Part shown: positions 54,298 through 64,000 of the stretch, piece after piece
Layout: each line of letters starts with the position of its first letter
Numbering within the stretch: the first letter of the stretch is position 1
Source: Eleginops maclovinus
Taxonomy: Eukaryota > Chordata > Actinopteri > Perciformes > Eleginopidae
DNA length: 64,000 nt
Reading direction: 5' to 3'
Assembly (NCBI RefSeq): GCF_036324505.1
Contig: NC_086362.1
Location: 4,523,043 to 4,587,042, forward strand
Notes under the pieces: model-generated
The model's input: only the letters and a program-made list of their open reading frames with translations
What the model was told of the DNA's origin: nothing
Database searches by the model: none
Position numbers and translations under genes: made by a program

Positions 54298-54302
54298 TTT
54301 TT
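54298..54302 (+). terminator. RNA polymerase III terminator of tRNA-Leu
   Basis: TTTTT seven bases after the tRNA 3' end. Confidence 0.85.
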
Positions 54303-54307
54303 GTCCA

Positions 54308-54518
54308 GCAGTGGCTCAGTCAGTAGGGGCTTGGACTGGGAATCGTAGTGCCCTTGAGCAAGGCACCGGACACCTCCAATCCCCCCTCCCCATTGCTCCC
54401 CGGGCGCTGCACGATAGCTGCCCACTGCTCCTAGTACTACGATGGGTTAAATGCAGAGGACCAATTTCACTGTGTGTGCTCTGCTGTGTGCATGTATGTG
54501 ACTAATAAAGAGGGTTTC
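54308..54518 (+). mobile_element. tRNA-derived SINE, B box missing
   Basis: It begins with AGTGGCTCAGTCAGTAGGGG, a tRNA-like A-box head. The typical fish SINE body follows (CCTTGAGCAAGGCACC, CCACTGCTCCTAG, GGGTTAAATGCAGAGGACCA, TTTCACTGTGTGTG) and it ends near ACTAATAAAGAGGG. The B box normally placed after the head is not visible. It starts only about 16 bases after the tRNA gene, so it could affect or share its transcription. Confidence 0.75.
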
Positions 54519-54978
54519 ATCCTCCGATTCTGTATGGTTGAACCCTCTCTGCATAAAGCTGAGGTAACTAACATCACAAGAGCTTCGTATCTTGCAGTCA
54601 AATCCAAAATCAGTTGAGTACCCCTTTAAATGACCTAACAAAAACATGGAGAAAAGTGGACGTGCACACATGCAGAAAGCATCATTACATTGACTTATTA
54701 CTTCCTCTCGAAGCTCTGCTTTTGCTTTGCTTGTTTTTTTCCCCCTTACTTCCTGCACATACTCTGAGTGTGCACATGGATGATTGTGAGTATGTGGGGG
54801 GGAATGGTTATACGTTGGATGGTTTAGTGGTTACATGGATGAACGCTATGACTCATGGGCTGTGGAATCTGTTCATAAAATTAAGAAGACACAAAGTGAT
54901 ATCCCAGGGAGAGCAGATCCTGGCATTTAAAAGCCACGTAGGCCTCCGGTGTGCCCTAAATTTGTTTTCTCTTTTCAG
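54519..54978. other. Intergenic sequence / intron before the RNF183-like coding exon
   Basis: No gene seen. It ends in a strong acceptor (TTTGTTTTCTCTTTTCAG at 54978), which implies a non-coding first exon further upstream that I could not locate. Confidence 0.5.
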
Positions 54979-55019
54979 ATTTGAGCAAAGATTCCTCTAC
55001 TTCACCAACTGCATCCACC

Positions 55020-55670
55020 ATGACAGAAAATGTTGTCCCTGCTACCCAGCAAGGGGACCCAGCTGCTGCAGCACCCAGCCTCAGCAGCACCCCTGGGGAC
55101 CCGATGGATGTGGAGTGTCCCATCTGCTACCAGGAGTACAACCAGTACACCAAAAGCCCCCGGATGCTGGAGTGCACGCATGTTTTCTGCACCGAGTGCC
55201 TCCAGAGGATCCAGCTCTGCCCCTGCGAGCCCTCCAACCCCAGCAGCCCGTCCGCCATCCCCTGCCCCCTGTGCCGCCACCTCACCCCTCTCCACTCAGG
55301 GGACGCCCTCTCCTTACCCTGCAACTCCCGCATCCTGTCCAGGCTGCCCCCCATGGCCTACCGCCTGCCCATGACCATGGCTACACACCTGGCCACCATC
55401 ACCCAGAGAGTGGTGCTGTCCCTGGAGGGCGACAGCAGGGACACTCGCTTCATCATCCTGCCCACCGTCAGCCTGCGGGTGCAGCAGATGCACCCGGAGA
55501 GGCCGTACGGGACGGCGCCGGGCATTGTGGGGGAACAGGAAGTCTTGGAGCAGAGCAAAAGGACGCTGTTCTGTGTGCAGCTGCTGGCCGTCACCTTCTG
55601 GGTGCTGTTTGTGATCACGTGCGTGGTCGGGGTGGTGTTTGGGCCACATTTCTTTAACAGGAATCATTAA
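55020..55670 (+). CDS. Membrane-anchored RING-finger E3 ligase (RNF183/RNF223-like)
   Basis: A 216-residue protein in one coding exon. The ATG at 55020 has a good Kozak context (ACCATG); an acceptor at 54978 precedes it, so upstream in-frame codons are leader. The RING near the N-terminus has Cys33, Cys36, Cys52, His54, Cys57, Cys60, Cys82 and Cys85, with ECPICYQEY and CPLCRHLT around it; the loop before the last pair is long and Pro/Ser-rich. One transmembrane helix lies at about 183-207 (LFCVQLLAVTFWVLFVITCVV), followed by a short tail. RING first and a single C-terminal membrane span is the architecture of RNF183, RNF186, RNF223 and RNF225, which act at internal membranes. RNF183 or RNF223 seem closest. 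RNF223 and DVL1 share a human chromosome band (1p36.33), which fits dishevelled being the next gene here. Orthology is not proven. Confidence 0.87.
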   Translation: MTENVVPATQQGDPAAAAPSLSSTPGDPMDVECPICYQEYNQYTKSPRMLECTHVFCTECLQRIQLCPCEPSNPSSPSAIPCPLCRHLTPLHSGDALSLPCNSRILSRLPPMAYRLPMTMATHLATITQRVVLSLEGDSRDTRFIILPTVSLRVQQMHPERPYGTAPGIVGEQEVLEQSKRTLFCVQLLAVTFWVLFVITCVVGVVFGPHFFNRNH

Positions 55671-56135
55671 TAGGAAGCTTTTCTTATAGCACATTTAGCT
55701 TATGAAGTATATTATGATATAAAGCACTGTAAAAAGAAGGTTGACACGTGCATTTGGAAGAGAATTTTAAACACAAACTTATTTTCCATTATATTTAGTT
55801 GAATATATGTTTGACCACTATCTACCCTGTTGTTATGGGACCAATTTATATCCACATTTTATTTATAAAATACCCATTTACACCAATTCTGACTTGTGTA
55901 CTGCATATTTGTTGCGCTTTCATTATTGATAGACTGATAAAGAGTTCCCTCTAGTGGTGTATTTGGTGATGTATGAGCTGAGATCAACATTTTAAATAAG
56001 GACTAAAACTAAATCTGCTCTGTTTTCACAAGAGTTTATAAAGTGTTCTCTTTGTGCCTGTTTTTAATATCATTATAAAGATTATAGCTGTCCTGCAGAT
56101 GCACATGTTTGAATAAAGCGACCTTACACACACAT
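55671..56135 (+). other. 3' UTR of the RNF183/223-like gene
   Basis: AT-rich sequence from the TAA at 55670 to an AATAAA at 56112-56117, followed by a GT-rich stretch (TTGTGCCTCTCTTTTGTGG) as expected downstream of a cleavage site. Confidence 0.7.
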
Positions 56136-56445
56136 TGTGCCTCTCTTTTGTGGCGTAGAAATACTGCAAGCACGTTCAGTTTTAATTGTGTTATACAGAA
56201 GGTAATGTATGTGCAATATGTTTATTGTGTTCCTATTTTTTTTTTTTAAATCCTTCCTTTGTTGTACTGTAGGCTATTGTTATACTTGTGCAAAGTATGT
56301 CAGTACCAGATTTAAATCAGAGCAAATGTTGTGGCATATTCTATCAAACTAAATATAGGCTTGGTGGAGCTAAACCCACTTCTACCAGCTGCAACGTTGA
56401 AGTGAAGCATCAAAAAGATTTTCTCCACTGATACACTGTGCTGTA

Positions 56446-56458
56446 CAGATAGATAGAC

Positions 56459-56557
<99 letters not shown>

Positions 56558-56560
56558 TAG
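56446..56560. repeat. (GATA)n/(GACA)n microsatellite, about 115 bp
   Basis: GATA units give way to about 20 GACA units. It directly abuts the 5' end of the LINE fragment. Confidence 0.95.
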
Positions 56561-56564
56561 TAAG

Positions 56565-57100
56565 AGAGTGGATCACATCACTCCAGTTCTGAGGTCTTTA
56601 CACTGGCTTCCTGTCTGTCAAATAATTGATTTCAAAGTTCTGCTGGTTTATAAAGCATTGAATCGTTTAGGCCCTAAATACATTTGTGATCTCCTGCTAC
56701 ATTATGAACCATCCACAACTCTCAGGTCTTCTGGGACGGTTCAGCTTTCCGTCCCCAGAATTAGAACTAAAGGAGAAGCAGCGTTCAGTTATTATGCTCC
56801 AAATATCTTGAACAAACTCCCAGAACCCTGCAGGTCCGCTGCTACTCTTACTACTTTTAAAGCCAGGCTGAAAACATTTATTTTTGCTGCTGCTTTTAAT
56901 TGAACTGTTCTTAACATTGCAACTTTTATTTGTGTATATTATATCTGTTGTGTTTGATTATCTTTGCTTTTAAACGCCTTTTTATAATGTGTTTATGCTG
57001 CACTACTTCTAAATACTCATAATGTCTTTCCTTTTTGTAAAGCACTTTGATTTGCCTTGTGTTGAAAGGTGCTATATAAATAAACTTGCCTTGCTTATAC
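56565..57100 (+). mobile_element. 5'-truncated LINE (L2/Rex1-like), C-terminal ORF2 and 3' tail
   Basis: A frame from 56568 to a stop at 56904-56906 carries the conserved C-terminal end of a non-LTR reverse transcriptase ORF: DHITPVLRSLHWLPV, VYKALNRLGPKYI, EAAFSYYAP and FKARLKTFIF. The 3' tail AAAGCACTTTGATTTGCC with GGTGCTATATAAATAAA is typical of L2/Rex1 elements of fish. No ATG and no upstream catalytic domain are present, so it is a dead fragment. Its frame is nearly intact, which suggests a fairly recent insertion. Confidence 0.85.
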
Positions 57101-57320
57101 TTTATTCATCCCAGATTGGGACTTTCTTTTGTTACAGCAGCAATTTGTTCAGACATATATATATATATATTTAAAACGTGGACTAAAATATAAATATATA
57201 ATATAAAATAAAAAATAAACAGCAAATGTATACATATCTACAGAAGAAAATACATATCACAAAGAGTATGAGTTTAATACATAATAAATAAAGTGTAATT
57301 AGCATTTGTGTTTAAGTGTA
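57101..57320. mobile_element. Second retroposon tail, AT-rich
   Basis: ACTTTATTCATCCCAGATTG plus a TATA-rich low-complexity stretch resembles the tail at 42350-42510. It sits directly after the LINE fragment. Confidence 0.4.
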
Positions 57321-57419
57321 TTTTGGATTGGAGGACTTTTACTTGTTACAGAGCATTTTAACTCGAAAGTATTGCTAATTTTGTGTAAAGAAAGCTTATT
57401 TCCCTAAATAATAAAAATC

Positions 57420-57857
57420 CTGGCGGTTGTGGTGGTGGTGAAGGGTGGCTGGGAGAGTACGTAAATCGAAAGGGGGCTACGTAATGACGTCACACGCCGC
57501 GTTGGCTCGCAAAAAGTGGTGAAAAGTTTTCTAGACCCCCTCCCCTGTATGTTTTTGTTAGGGGAAAAGTTGTTGGTAGTTAGGTCGTGTGAATGTAGCG
57601 TTTCCCCGTCGGTTTTTCGCCCCTCGGTAACAATGCAGGGGAATGCGCCCAGTTTTTTACTACTTTAAAGTCGGACCGCGAGTTTGTGAGCAGGGTTACA
57701 GACGCTTCACGTCCTCCGGCTCGGACTGAAAAATCTCAGTGGCCATCATCGTTTCACCTCTGCCGTCTCGTTAGCCACCTAGCTGCTAACTAACTCCCCA
57801 ACAAAGTTACCCTCGCCTCATAGTGTGTGCTTCTCCTGTGGCAACCTCCAAGCAGAG
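57420..57857 (+). promoter_or_regulatory. dishevelled promoter and 5' leader
   Basis: GC content rises here. A perfect CRE (TGACGTCA, 57485-57492) lies next to the GC-rich sequence CACGCCGCG. No TATA box is seen; transcription probably starts between about 57520 and 57620. The leader runs to the ATG at 57858. Confidence 0.55.
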
Positions 57858-58018
57858 ATGGCGGAAACCAAAATAATTTATCACATCGACGAAGAGGAGA
57901 CGCCGTACTTGGTGAAGATACCCATTGCTGCCGAAAATATAACTTTGCTGGATTTTAAACAGGTCTTGAACAAGCCAAACTACAAATTCTTCTTCAAGTC
58001 TATGGACCAGGACTTCGG
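57858..58018 (+). CDS. Dishevelled (DVL1-like), coding exon 1: DIX domain, first part
   Basis: The first 53 codons plus two bases of a dishevelled protein, the cytoplasmic scaffold that links Frizzled receptors to both canonical and planar-polarity Wnt signalling. The protein begins [20 protein letters not shown] and continues to [11 protein letters not shown], the first strands of the DIX domain, which forms head-to-tail polymers with itself and with Axin. The MAETKIIYH start and EEETPYLVK favour DVL1 over DVL3 (MGETKIIYH). The ATG at 57858 is preceded by AGCAGAG, with G at -3. The exon ends at a GTGAGC donor (58019), phase 2, matching the acceptor at 63238. The gene runs past the window end. 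Confidence 0.93.
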
Positions 58019-58134
58019 GTGAGCTGCTGGGAATGTGTATGTTTTTAATCCTTTAGCAGGGAAGAGCTTTGTGGTTTGCCTGCAACATGAGGAGTGATAA
58101 ACAGCTGGTGGTAAGAGTGAATATATTTTAAATG

Positions 58135-58587
58135 CAGGGGTGGAAGAAGTACTCAGGTCCTAGTAAAAGTGCCAGAGTGTAGGAATGCTGTGTTACAAGT
58201 AAAAGACCTGCATTCAAAATGTTATTCAAGTAAAAGTACACCTCAAAATATGCTTAAAGTACAAAAAACAGATTCCAAAATAATATATATTATATGTTTT
58301 TATTGTAATTATTGATGCATTATTGTGTTTATCACAGCTGGTCAAGGTGCAGCTAGTTTAAATACTTTGTATACTGCAGGGGAAATTGTGAATTTGAATC
58401 CAGATGTTACTAAATTCCTTTTCAAGTGTTGATTATTTTCACATTATTTATCCAAATCTGCAAAGTAACTATACATATAGTGGAGTAAAAGTACACCATT
58501 TACCTCTGAATTGTAGTGAGGTAGAAGTAAAAAGTAGTAAAATGGAAATACTCTTGAGTAAATGTACTTAGTTACTTTACACCACTG
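58135..58587. mobile_element. Non-autonomous hAT element (453 bp) with perfect 8 bp target duplication
   Basis: It begins CAGGGGTGGAAGAAGTACTC and ends TTAGTTACTTTACACCACTG, imperfect terminal inverted repeats. TTTAAATG flanks it exactly on both sides (58127-58134 and 58588-58595), the 8 bp duplication typical of hAT transposons. The inside is A/T-rich with AAGTA motifs and no transposase. Confidence 0.88.
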
Positions 58588-60300
58588 TTTAAATGCTGTG
58601 ACAAAAGTTGTACACGTTGTAAAACAGCCATTGGAGAGCCTTTATTTTCTTAGTGGGGGAGCGTTAAGTTGGCGTAAGTAAACACTTAACATTCTTGGCT
58701 AATTAAAAAAACAAAACCTTAAAGGAATGCATGCATGTCAGAAAAGTCATTGCAATCCTATCTTGTAACCGGCTGTCGTGTATTTGTCACACGGGGGTGG
58801 GGGAAACTTATGGTGAAAGGATAATAAACTAGAATGAAACCAGCCAGGCAGGTCGCCGTTGAACCTCCCTCATCAGTGAAAAGTTATAATGACTAGTGAT
58901 GAATTTCCAAGTGCTTCTATAAATACTGAGGGTCTGCAGGCTGGGGACATTTCTCAGACAACATCATCATTACAATGGGAGGCATTCCCTGTCCCTGCTG
59001 CTTTTTCTTTGCCCTAATCCTCATCCCTCCCACCCTCCTTCAGTCCATCATCTTGTGAAATCCTCGCCTTTTCTTTCTTTCGGGACTGAAGCCAGGGTTT
59101 TGTCTCCGCTCTTTAACACTTTGGCCTGCCAGCCATCCTTTCATTCCCTGGCTTCCTCCCTTCCTCCCCATCCACTCCTTCAGAAAGAGCAGTCTCCTCT
59201 ACGCTATCAATTCATCTTTTTTTTTTTTTTTTACTTTCTGTGTAGCTGCTGTGCACAGGAATGCATGTTGGTGGTTTATTCACCCAGTGAGACCCGTAGG
59301 GCTTCTGTTAAATGCATTGTAGTCTTGGATGAGTATTAAAGCTGGGCTATTTGCCTCTTCTGCTCTTTGGATGGCAACACCGGAGCCTGGGCCAAAGGAG
59401 CTTCAGTATCAACTCAAAAACACAGAGATGAGATGGCTTTTCATTGGGGCTTGACGGAGCTGGCAGGCTTAAGCTGCCCCTCGGATGCACATCATCTGAA
59501 TATTAATAGCAGCAACACCAGTTTCTGACTTGTAAAGACGTTCCTTCTCTGTGGTGAGTGGCGTTTTTACAATACTGAATGCCCCGGCTGAAATGATTTA
59601 GAAATGAGTCGGTACATTTCAGTTTTATTCTCTGGTTGTACAGCTGTTATATCAGGGGTTTTTTGCGGTCTCCCAAATTAGCTGAGACGCTTACTTTGTT
59701 ATTTTGATTTCATTTTGTGCTCTGGGAGATTGAGTTTGTTTTTTGTGGTTTGAAAGCTCAGTTATTCACCTTTTCTTTTCTTGCAAAAATACGCAGTTAA
59801 TAAGGATAATAATCATTCGTAGGCCTATTATGACTTTATTTAATTATCTATTAAACTTTTAACCAAACTACTTAAGTAGAAGAATGAAACTTCAAAAAAC
59901 CTCCATTTTTTTTTTTAATCGATCATTTCTTTTATTATCTTTTTGTTAAATCACATATGAGAGAACGGTCCATTTCATATTCCCAGAGCTCAAAGTGACT
60001 TCTTCAAATGACTTGTGTTTTTCAGCCAAAGCTGAAGTATATAATGTTTACCTACACTGATATAAACCGGAGAAAAGCAACAACTTTTCACACTAGGAAG
60101 CTGGAACCAGGGGTTGGGTTTTTGCCAGAAAGGGATTTATACCATAAATAGGTTATCCAAGTTATAGCAGATTATTTTCTGTTAACATTTCACCTCCTAT
60201 ATTGTTTCGATTAATGTCTACCCCATTCATTGAAACAAGTGACACCTTTCTCTCTTAAAAGCAATACACAGAGAGCTTCTTTTTACAAACCAGTAGTCTT

Positions 60301-60440
60301 TTACATTTCATTCGGCTGACGCTTTTATCCAAAGCGCAAAAAATGTAGAGAATCAAACTCCAAACAACAACGAAAGTGCAGATATATTCACTCCAAGCAA
60401 GTCCTACCATTGTAAGTGCTGGTGAATGTGTTAAAGGGCC
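60301..60440. repeat. Fish short interspersed repeat fragment
   Basis: The sequence CATTCGGCTGACGCTTTTATCCAAAGCG is a block found in dispersed repeats of very many teleosts, usually followed as here by an A-rich part and a short tail. The family name is uncertain. Confidence 0.55.
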
Positions 60441-63237
60441 TAGTCTTCATTCCTGTATTCATCTTTGACGTGCCTCACTAAATCAAAAGTGTAATTTGCA
60501 AGTTAGTAGTCCTGAAGAGCCTGTCCCGTGTAGGCAGACAGGACATTAGACTCTGTATTCTTGAATTGCGCACACAATATGGGTGTTTTCCAAAAGCATA
60601 AAATCCCGTCTTTTAAAAAATGCACCCACGCCAAACTCTCAGCGGGGTTTTATGGCAGAAAAACTCAAATTTTAAACTTAAATCAGCATCACGGCGTTTC
60701 ATTTGAATACCTCCAACAGATGAAAAGTTTCAAACATAGCTCTGAGTCAGCTGTCCAATCAAAGCAGGGACATTCCCCCCCACCCCCCCTTCTCCACACC
60801 AGGAGTGTGTAATAGTGTGTGTTTTCATTTGCCTTGGTAGGAGGCCAGCTGTCGAGCAGAGCTGTGTGTGTGGCAGTGGAGGGAGTGGGGGGGGGATCCA
60901 CAGAGCAGGTCAGGGCTGGAGCTGCGAACCTGGGGGCCGGACAGAGGCCATTTGCCTGGTGTCTGGGGGTGTCCACGGGGAGAAGAAAGGGGAGACAGAG
61001 TGGGGTTGTGTTCGCTCCGGGGTTATTAGATATTCCCCGTCTGCGGGTGTGGAGGATCAGGAAGCTGTATAAGGAAGATTGATTGTTAGAAAGGCGATGC
61101 TGAGTTGGATACAGGAATTTGATATCAGCAAGGAACTGGAGAGTGAGGAAGCGGGGGCGAAACACTTCAGGTTGTGTTAATTCCAACAGGTCTAGGCATT
61201 AGGACGGCCCAATTTGTTGTAATTTAATCAAAATCGTAATATTGAAATGGCAGGAAGTAAAATGTTTGGTGTCGTGGAGCTGTACAGATATCCCTCCCCA
61301 CAAATAGGGCCCACCAATAGGATTCTAAACCAATCAAAACCCAGTATTGTTTGGTACAGATCTTCCTGAAACAAACACACCAATGATACTGAGATTAACG
61401 ACACCGTAATCAAAATGTCAGTCAACACAAGTTTTTTTCGCCCAAATGAATCCATCAATTTTATTCATTGGTTCTTTGTTTGGTTAAAAGAAAAAGTCAG
61501 AATATTGTGATTGTCCATTTGAAGTTACCAGAACTCAAAGTGACTTCTTCAAATGACCTCATAATTCCTTATTTCCTCCCCATCGTGCAGCCATACATAT
61601 TTCGGCGTTGTTTGCACATTAGGCGATGCATCTTCGAGTGTGTGTGAAAGGACTCTGGACTGCGGCTGGTTGTTTATTTGGACGGTCGAGGAAGGAAAAC
61701 AATTACTCTCCCGGGAGAAGAATGCGGCATCTGCTCACCCCGCAGCGCTGGGGGGAAATTAAACGGTTGGCAAAAAAAATAGTTTAGCTAGCATTCGGTA
61801 GCCACACACACTGCTCTCTAAAGCCAAGTGGTCCTGTAACTGTTCCCCACAACAATCCGGGGCGTATGTTAACACTCGCCCACAAAACCAGCTCTCAACA
61901 GCTGCTCACGAGAGCCCAGCAGAGCCTGACCAAGTCTCGCACAGAGGAGAGGCCGGCCGATGAAGCTGGAAAAATAACTTTTGAAGGAGCAGTCAAGTGT
62001 CCTCTCTGTAACACTCAGCCCCTGTCCATGTAATCTACTGTAATAACATAGTTACAAACTGCTAGGGGGTGGGGGGGATTACACAGCTTAGGCCTGATGT
62101 TTGTCTTTCTGACGAACATGCAGGACTACCACAGAGGAGCCCGGCGGATGTGCCTTTAAGGAGCTTTGCCGGGCTTTCTGTTGTGTATTGGATTGGCATG
62201 CATTTGGTTGAGTGACTTGTGTAATTTGTCGGGGAGACACAAGAGTGTGTGATTTAGCTCGCTGAATGGATTCCAATAGCGTCTGTCACCAGCCGCAGGA
62301 AGCTAATTAAGATTGATTGTGCGTTTCCTTTGATATCTGCTGTGCTAATTCCAAGCTGCGGGGCTTGGCTGGTGTTTTGGTAATACGATTAGCAGAGTAT
62401 AATCCCGGTGATGTAATTGTTCCTTCATCACATGTAGATTTGATTTGTATGATGCAAATTGGATCTGAAAGAGTAGTTGTGGAAGCCAGGGGATTTCCAA
62501 GTACAGTTGTTTCTACGGCATCTTTGACCATGGCAGTGACCATGTTGTGTTGGAAAGTGCGGCTTCAGGCTACCTGTTAGCTACGCCGTGTTGTCTTTTA
62601 GCTGGAGGTTAGCTATGCTGTGTAAAATAAGGCAATGGCGTAGGAGAAAAATGGGTGAATCGCCAATATAAGGAAGTTATAGGCAAACCATGAGCTGTTA
62701 TTCTCTATTCAGATGTTATGAATATTTAGTTTTGGACTGAAAACGAGCAGATACTCAATATTATTGCATTCAGATCTGGATGAGGGCTCAAGAAAACCTG
62801 ACCAGGACACCCAAGTGTGAAATACGTCTAACTTGACAACCATCCCTTTATGAAAATCTCTTTAGCACTGATTTCTGGTGGGTGAAAACGTTGCAGGTGT
62901 TGATGTGATATACGCCAAGGTATTGCTCAACTTGAGTCAGCTTTGTTAGGTGATCCATAAAACATCTGGAACGCATGTAAAACAGTACGGCAGGCGAACA
63001 AGGACAGCTTGTCATAACATATCTCGGTCATATTTCTGAAATAAGCCAAGAATTTGATTTAGTTCACTCATGTCAGAGCATAAATCACCCTTTAATTCTC
63101 CTGCAGCAGTTCCACTTTTTCTTTATGACTCGACTAAAACCGTGGTGTTGTTCCCCCTTCATTCCCCTGCCTAGCTGTACCATCGATGTTCAACATTTTA
63201 AACCTGAAGCTCACTGTGTGACCCTTTTGTTTTGCAG

Positions 63238-63307
63238 GGTGGTGAAGGAAGAGATTTCCGATGACAGTGCCAAGTTGCCGTGTTTCAACGGCAGAGTGGT
63301 CTCATGG
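63238..63307 (+). CDS. Dishevelled (DVL1-like), coding exon 2: DIX domain, continued
   Basis: A 70-nt exon. It completes a Gly codon with the two bases of exon 1 and then reads [23 protein letters not shown], the conserved middle of the DIX domain. A GTAAGA donor follows at 63308, phase 0. Vertebrate family members commonly have Asn where this protein has Ser (SDDS versus SDDN). The following exons (rest of DIX, PDZ and DEP) lie outside the window. Confidence 0.93.
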
Positions 63308-64000
63308 GTAAGACAATAAAAGCTATTGTGTTTTTTTTTTAGAAATGTTCGTGAACTAATTCTGTGCAAATGTCAAAACCTGGCTTTCATCTCAAAAGTC
63401 AGCCAGCATCAGCATGTTTCCAGAAACCACGTTTCCTTTTCCCGTGCATTTCCCCAGACCCCCCCCCCCCTCGGATTAATGAGGTTGTCTAATGAGCAGC
63501 AATAAAATGATGCAACTCATTTTAATTCGAGCCATTTTACCTGCAGTTGCGTTGTGTGTCATGTTGTGGCATCTAGATTTTGAGGTAAGGCTTGTTCTTT
63601 GGCTTAGGGTTGTTTTCTAAAAGAATATCTTGGCAGAAATCCCCTCTATTAGTGGGAAAGCTGAACAGACAGGCCAACGACGCTAAACAGGAGGAAACAC
63701 ACAGTCTCTATGAGGAGACTTTTTCTTGGAGCTTTAGCCACAATCTATGACTCCCTGTAGCCAAAATCATGGACCTGTAGCTTAGCTAGACTGTAAAATA
63801 TTCACATTTGCTCCATTTAAGTAGTTTTCTTTCCTCTTTTTAGTGTAATTAATGACAGGACAGTATATTTTTGTAATCATCTTGATACTTCCCTAATTAT
63901 CTTCTATATTTATCACAGTTTTATAAGATACAAGATATTTTTAAGTAAGGACTAAAAGGCCAAATGGTGTAATAAACTGGTTTTGCTCTCCTGTTTTAAT
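63308..64000 (+). other. dishevelled intron 2 (partial)
   Basis: Starts with GTAAGA and has no acceptor with a dishevelled-like exon before the window ends. A C-run is near 63460. Nothing else is visible. Confidence 0.75.

Larger units (their letters stand above)
58019..63237 (+). other. dishevelled intron 1 (5.2 kb)
   Basis: GTGAGC donor and a CCCTTTTGTTTTGCAG acceptor. It contains the hAT element at 58135-58587 and a short fish repeat at 60301-60420. No nested gene is seen; the minus frame at 60689-61186 has no support. Confidence 0.8.

Noticed and set aside
54614..55657. Plus frame of 347 codons across the RNF183-like exon
   Set aside because: It runs through the acceptor at 54978 and is in another frame than the RING domain; the repeated Pro/His-rich sequence is a frame-shifted reading of the real gene.
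60689..61186. Minus frame of 165 codons in dishevelled intron 1
   Set aside because: Low-complexity Pro/Thr-rich reading of G-rich sequence; starts without good context and matches nothing known to me.

Overview
The window is vertebrate nuclear DNA, almost certainly from a ray-finned (teleost) fish. The signs are compact intron-containing genes with fish-like versions of vertebrate proteins, very many long (TG)n/(CA)n microsatellites, and fish-type repeats: hAT and TTAA-type MITEs, a tRNA-derived SINE, and an L2/Rex1-like LINE tail. There are no operons, CRISPR arrays or prokaryotic features. Most long reading frames in the window are microsatellite artefacts or antisense shadows of exons.

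Layout. (1) 300-14573, + strand: an insulin receptor substrate gene, closest to IRS1. It has a GC-rich leader with several uORFs, a PH-domain exon, a 9.4 kb intron, a PTB-domain exon, and one large exon with the tyrosine docking tail. The last few codons lie in a further exon that I cannot place with certainty (candidates at 14864 and 37403). (2) 14574-45700: about 31 kb without a convincing gene, either the last irs intron or intergenic, rich in microsatellites and with two copies of one MITE family. (3) 48968-45916, - strand: a three-exon gene for an 834-residue secreted protein that I do not recognise. (4) 50961-49647, - strand: a two-exon RING-finger gene (RNF224/RNF227-like) with a TATA box and a cluster of bZIP sites upstream. 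(5) 54210-54291: a tRNA-Leu(AAG) gene with a SINE directly after it. (6) 55020-55670, + strand: a membrane-anchored RING E3 ligase of the RNF183/RNF223 type. (7) 56446-57100: a microsatellite and a truncated LINE. (8) 57858 to the window end, + strand: the first two coding exons of a dishevelled gene (DVL1-like), encoding most of the DIX domain; the rest lies beyond the window.

The genes do not form one pathway. IRS is the docking adaptor of insulin/IGF signalling, dishevelled is the cytoplasmic hub of Wnt signalling, and the two RING proteins are probable ubiquitin ligases transcribed away from each other. The most useful new results here are gene models the simple reading frames miss: the signal-peptide exons of the orphan secreted gene, and the terminal exon of the RNF224/227-like gene, both supported by matching splice phases. 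No wholly new biological system is evident. The orphan secreted protein with its repeated Y-[GT]-[FL]-x-G-F motif is the best candidate for something undescribed.
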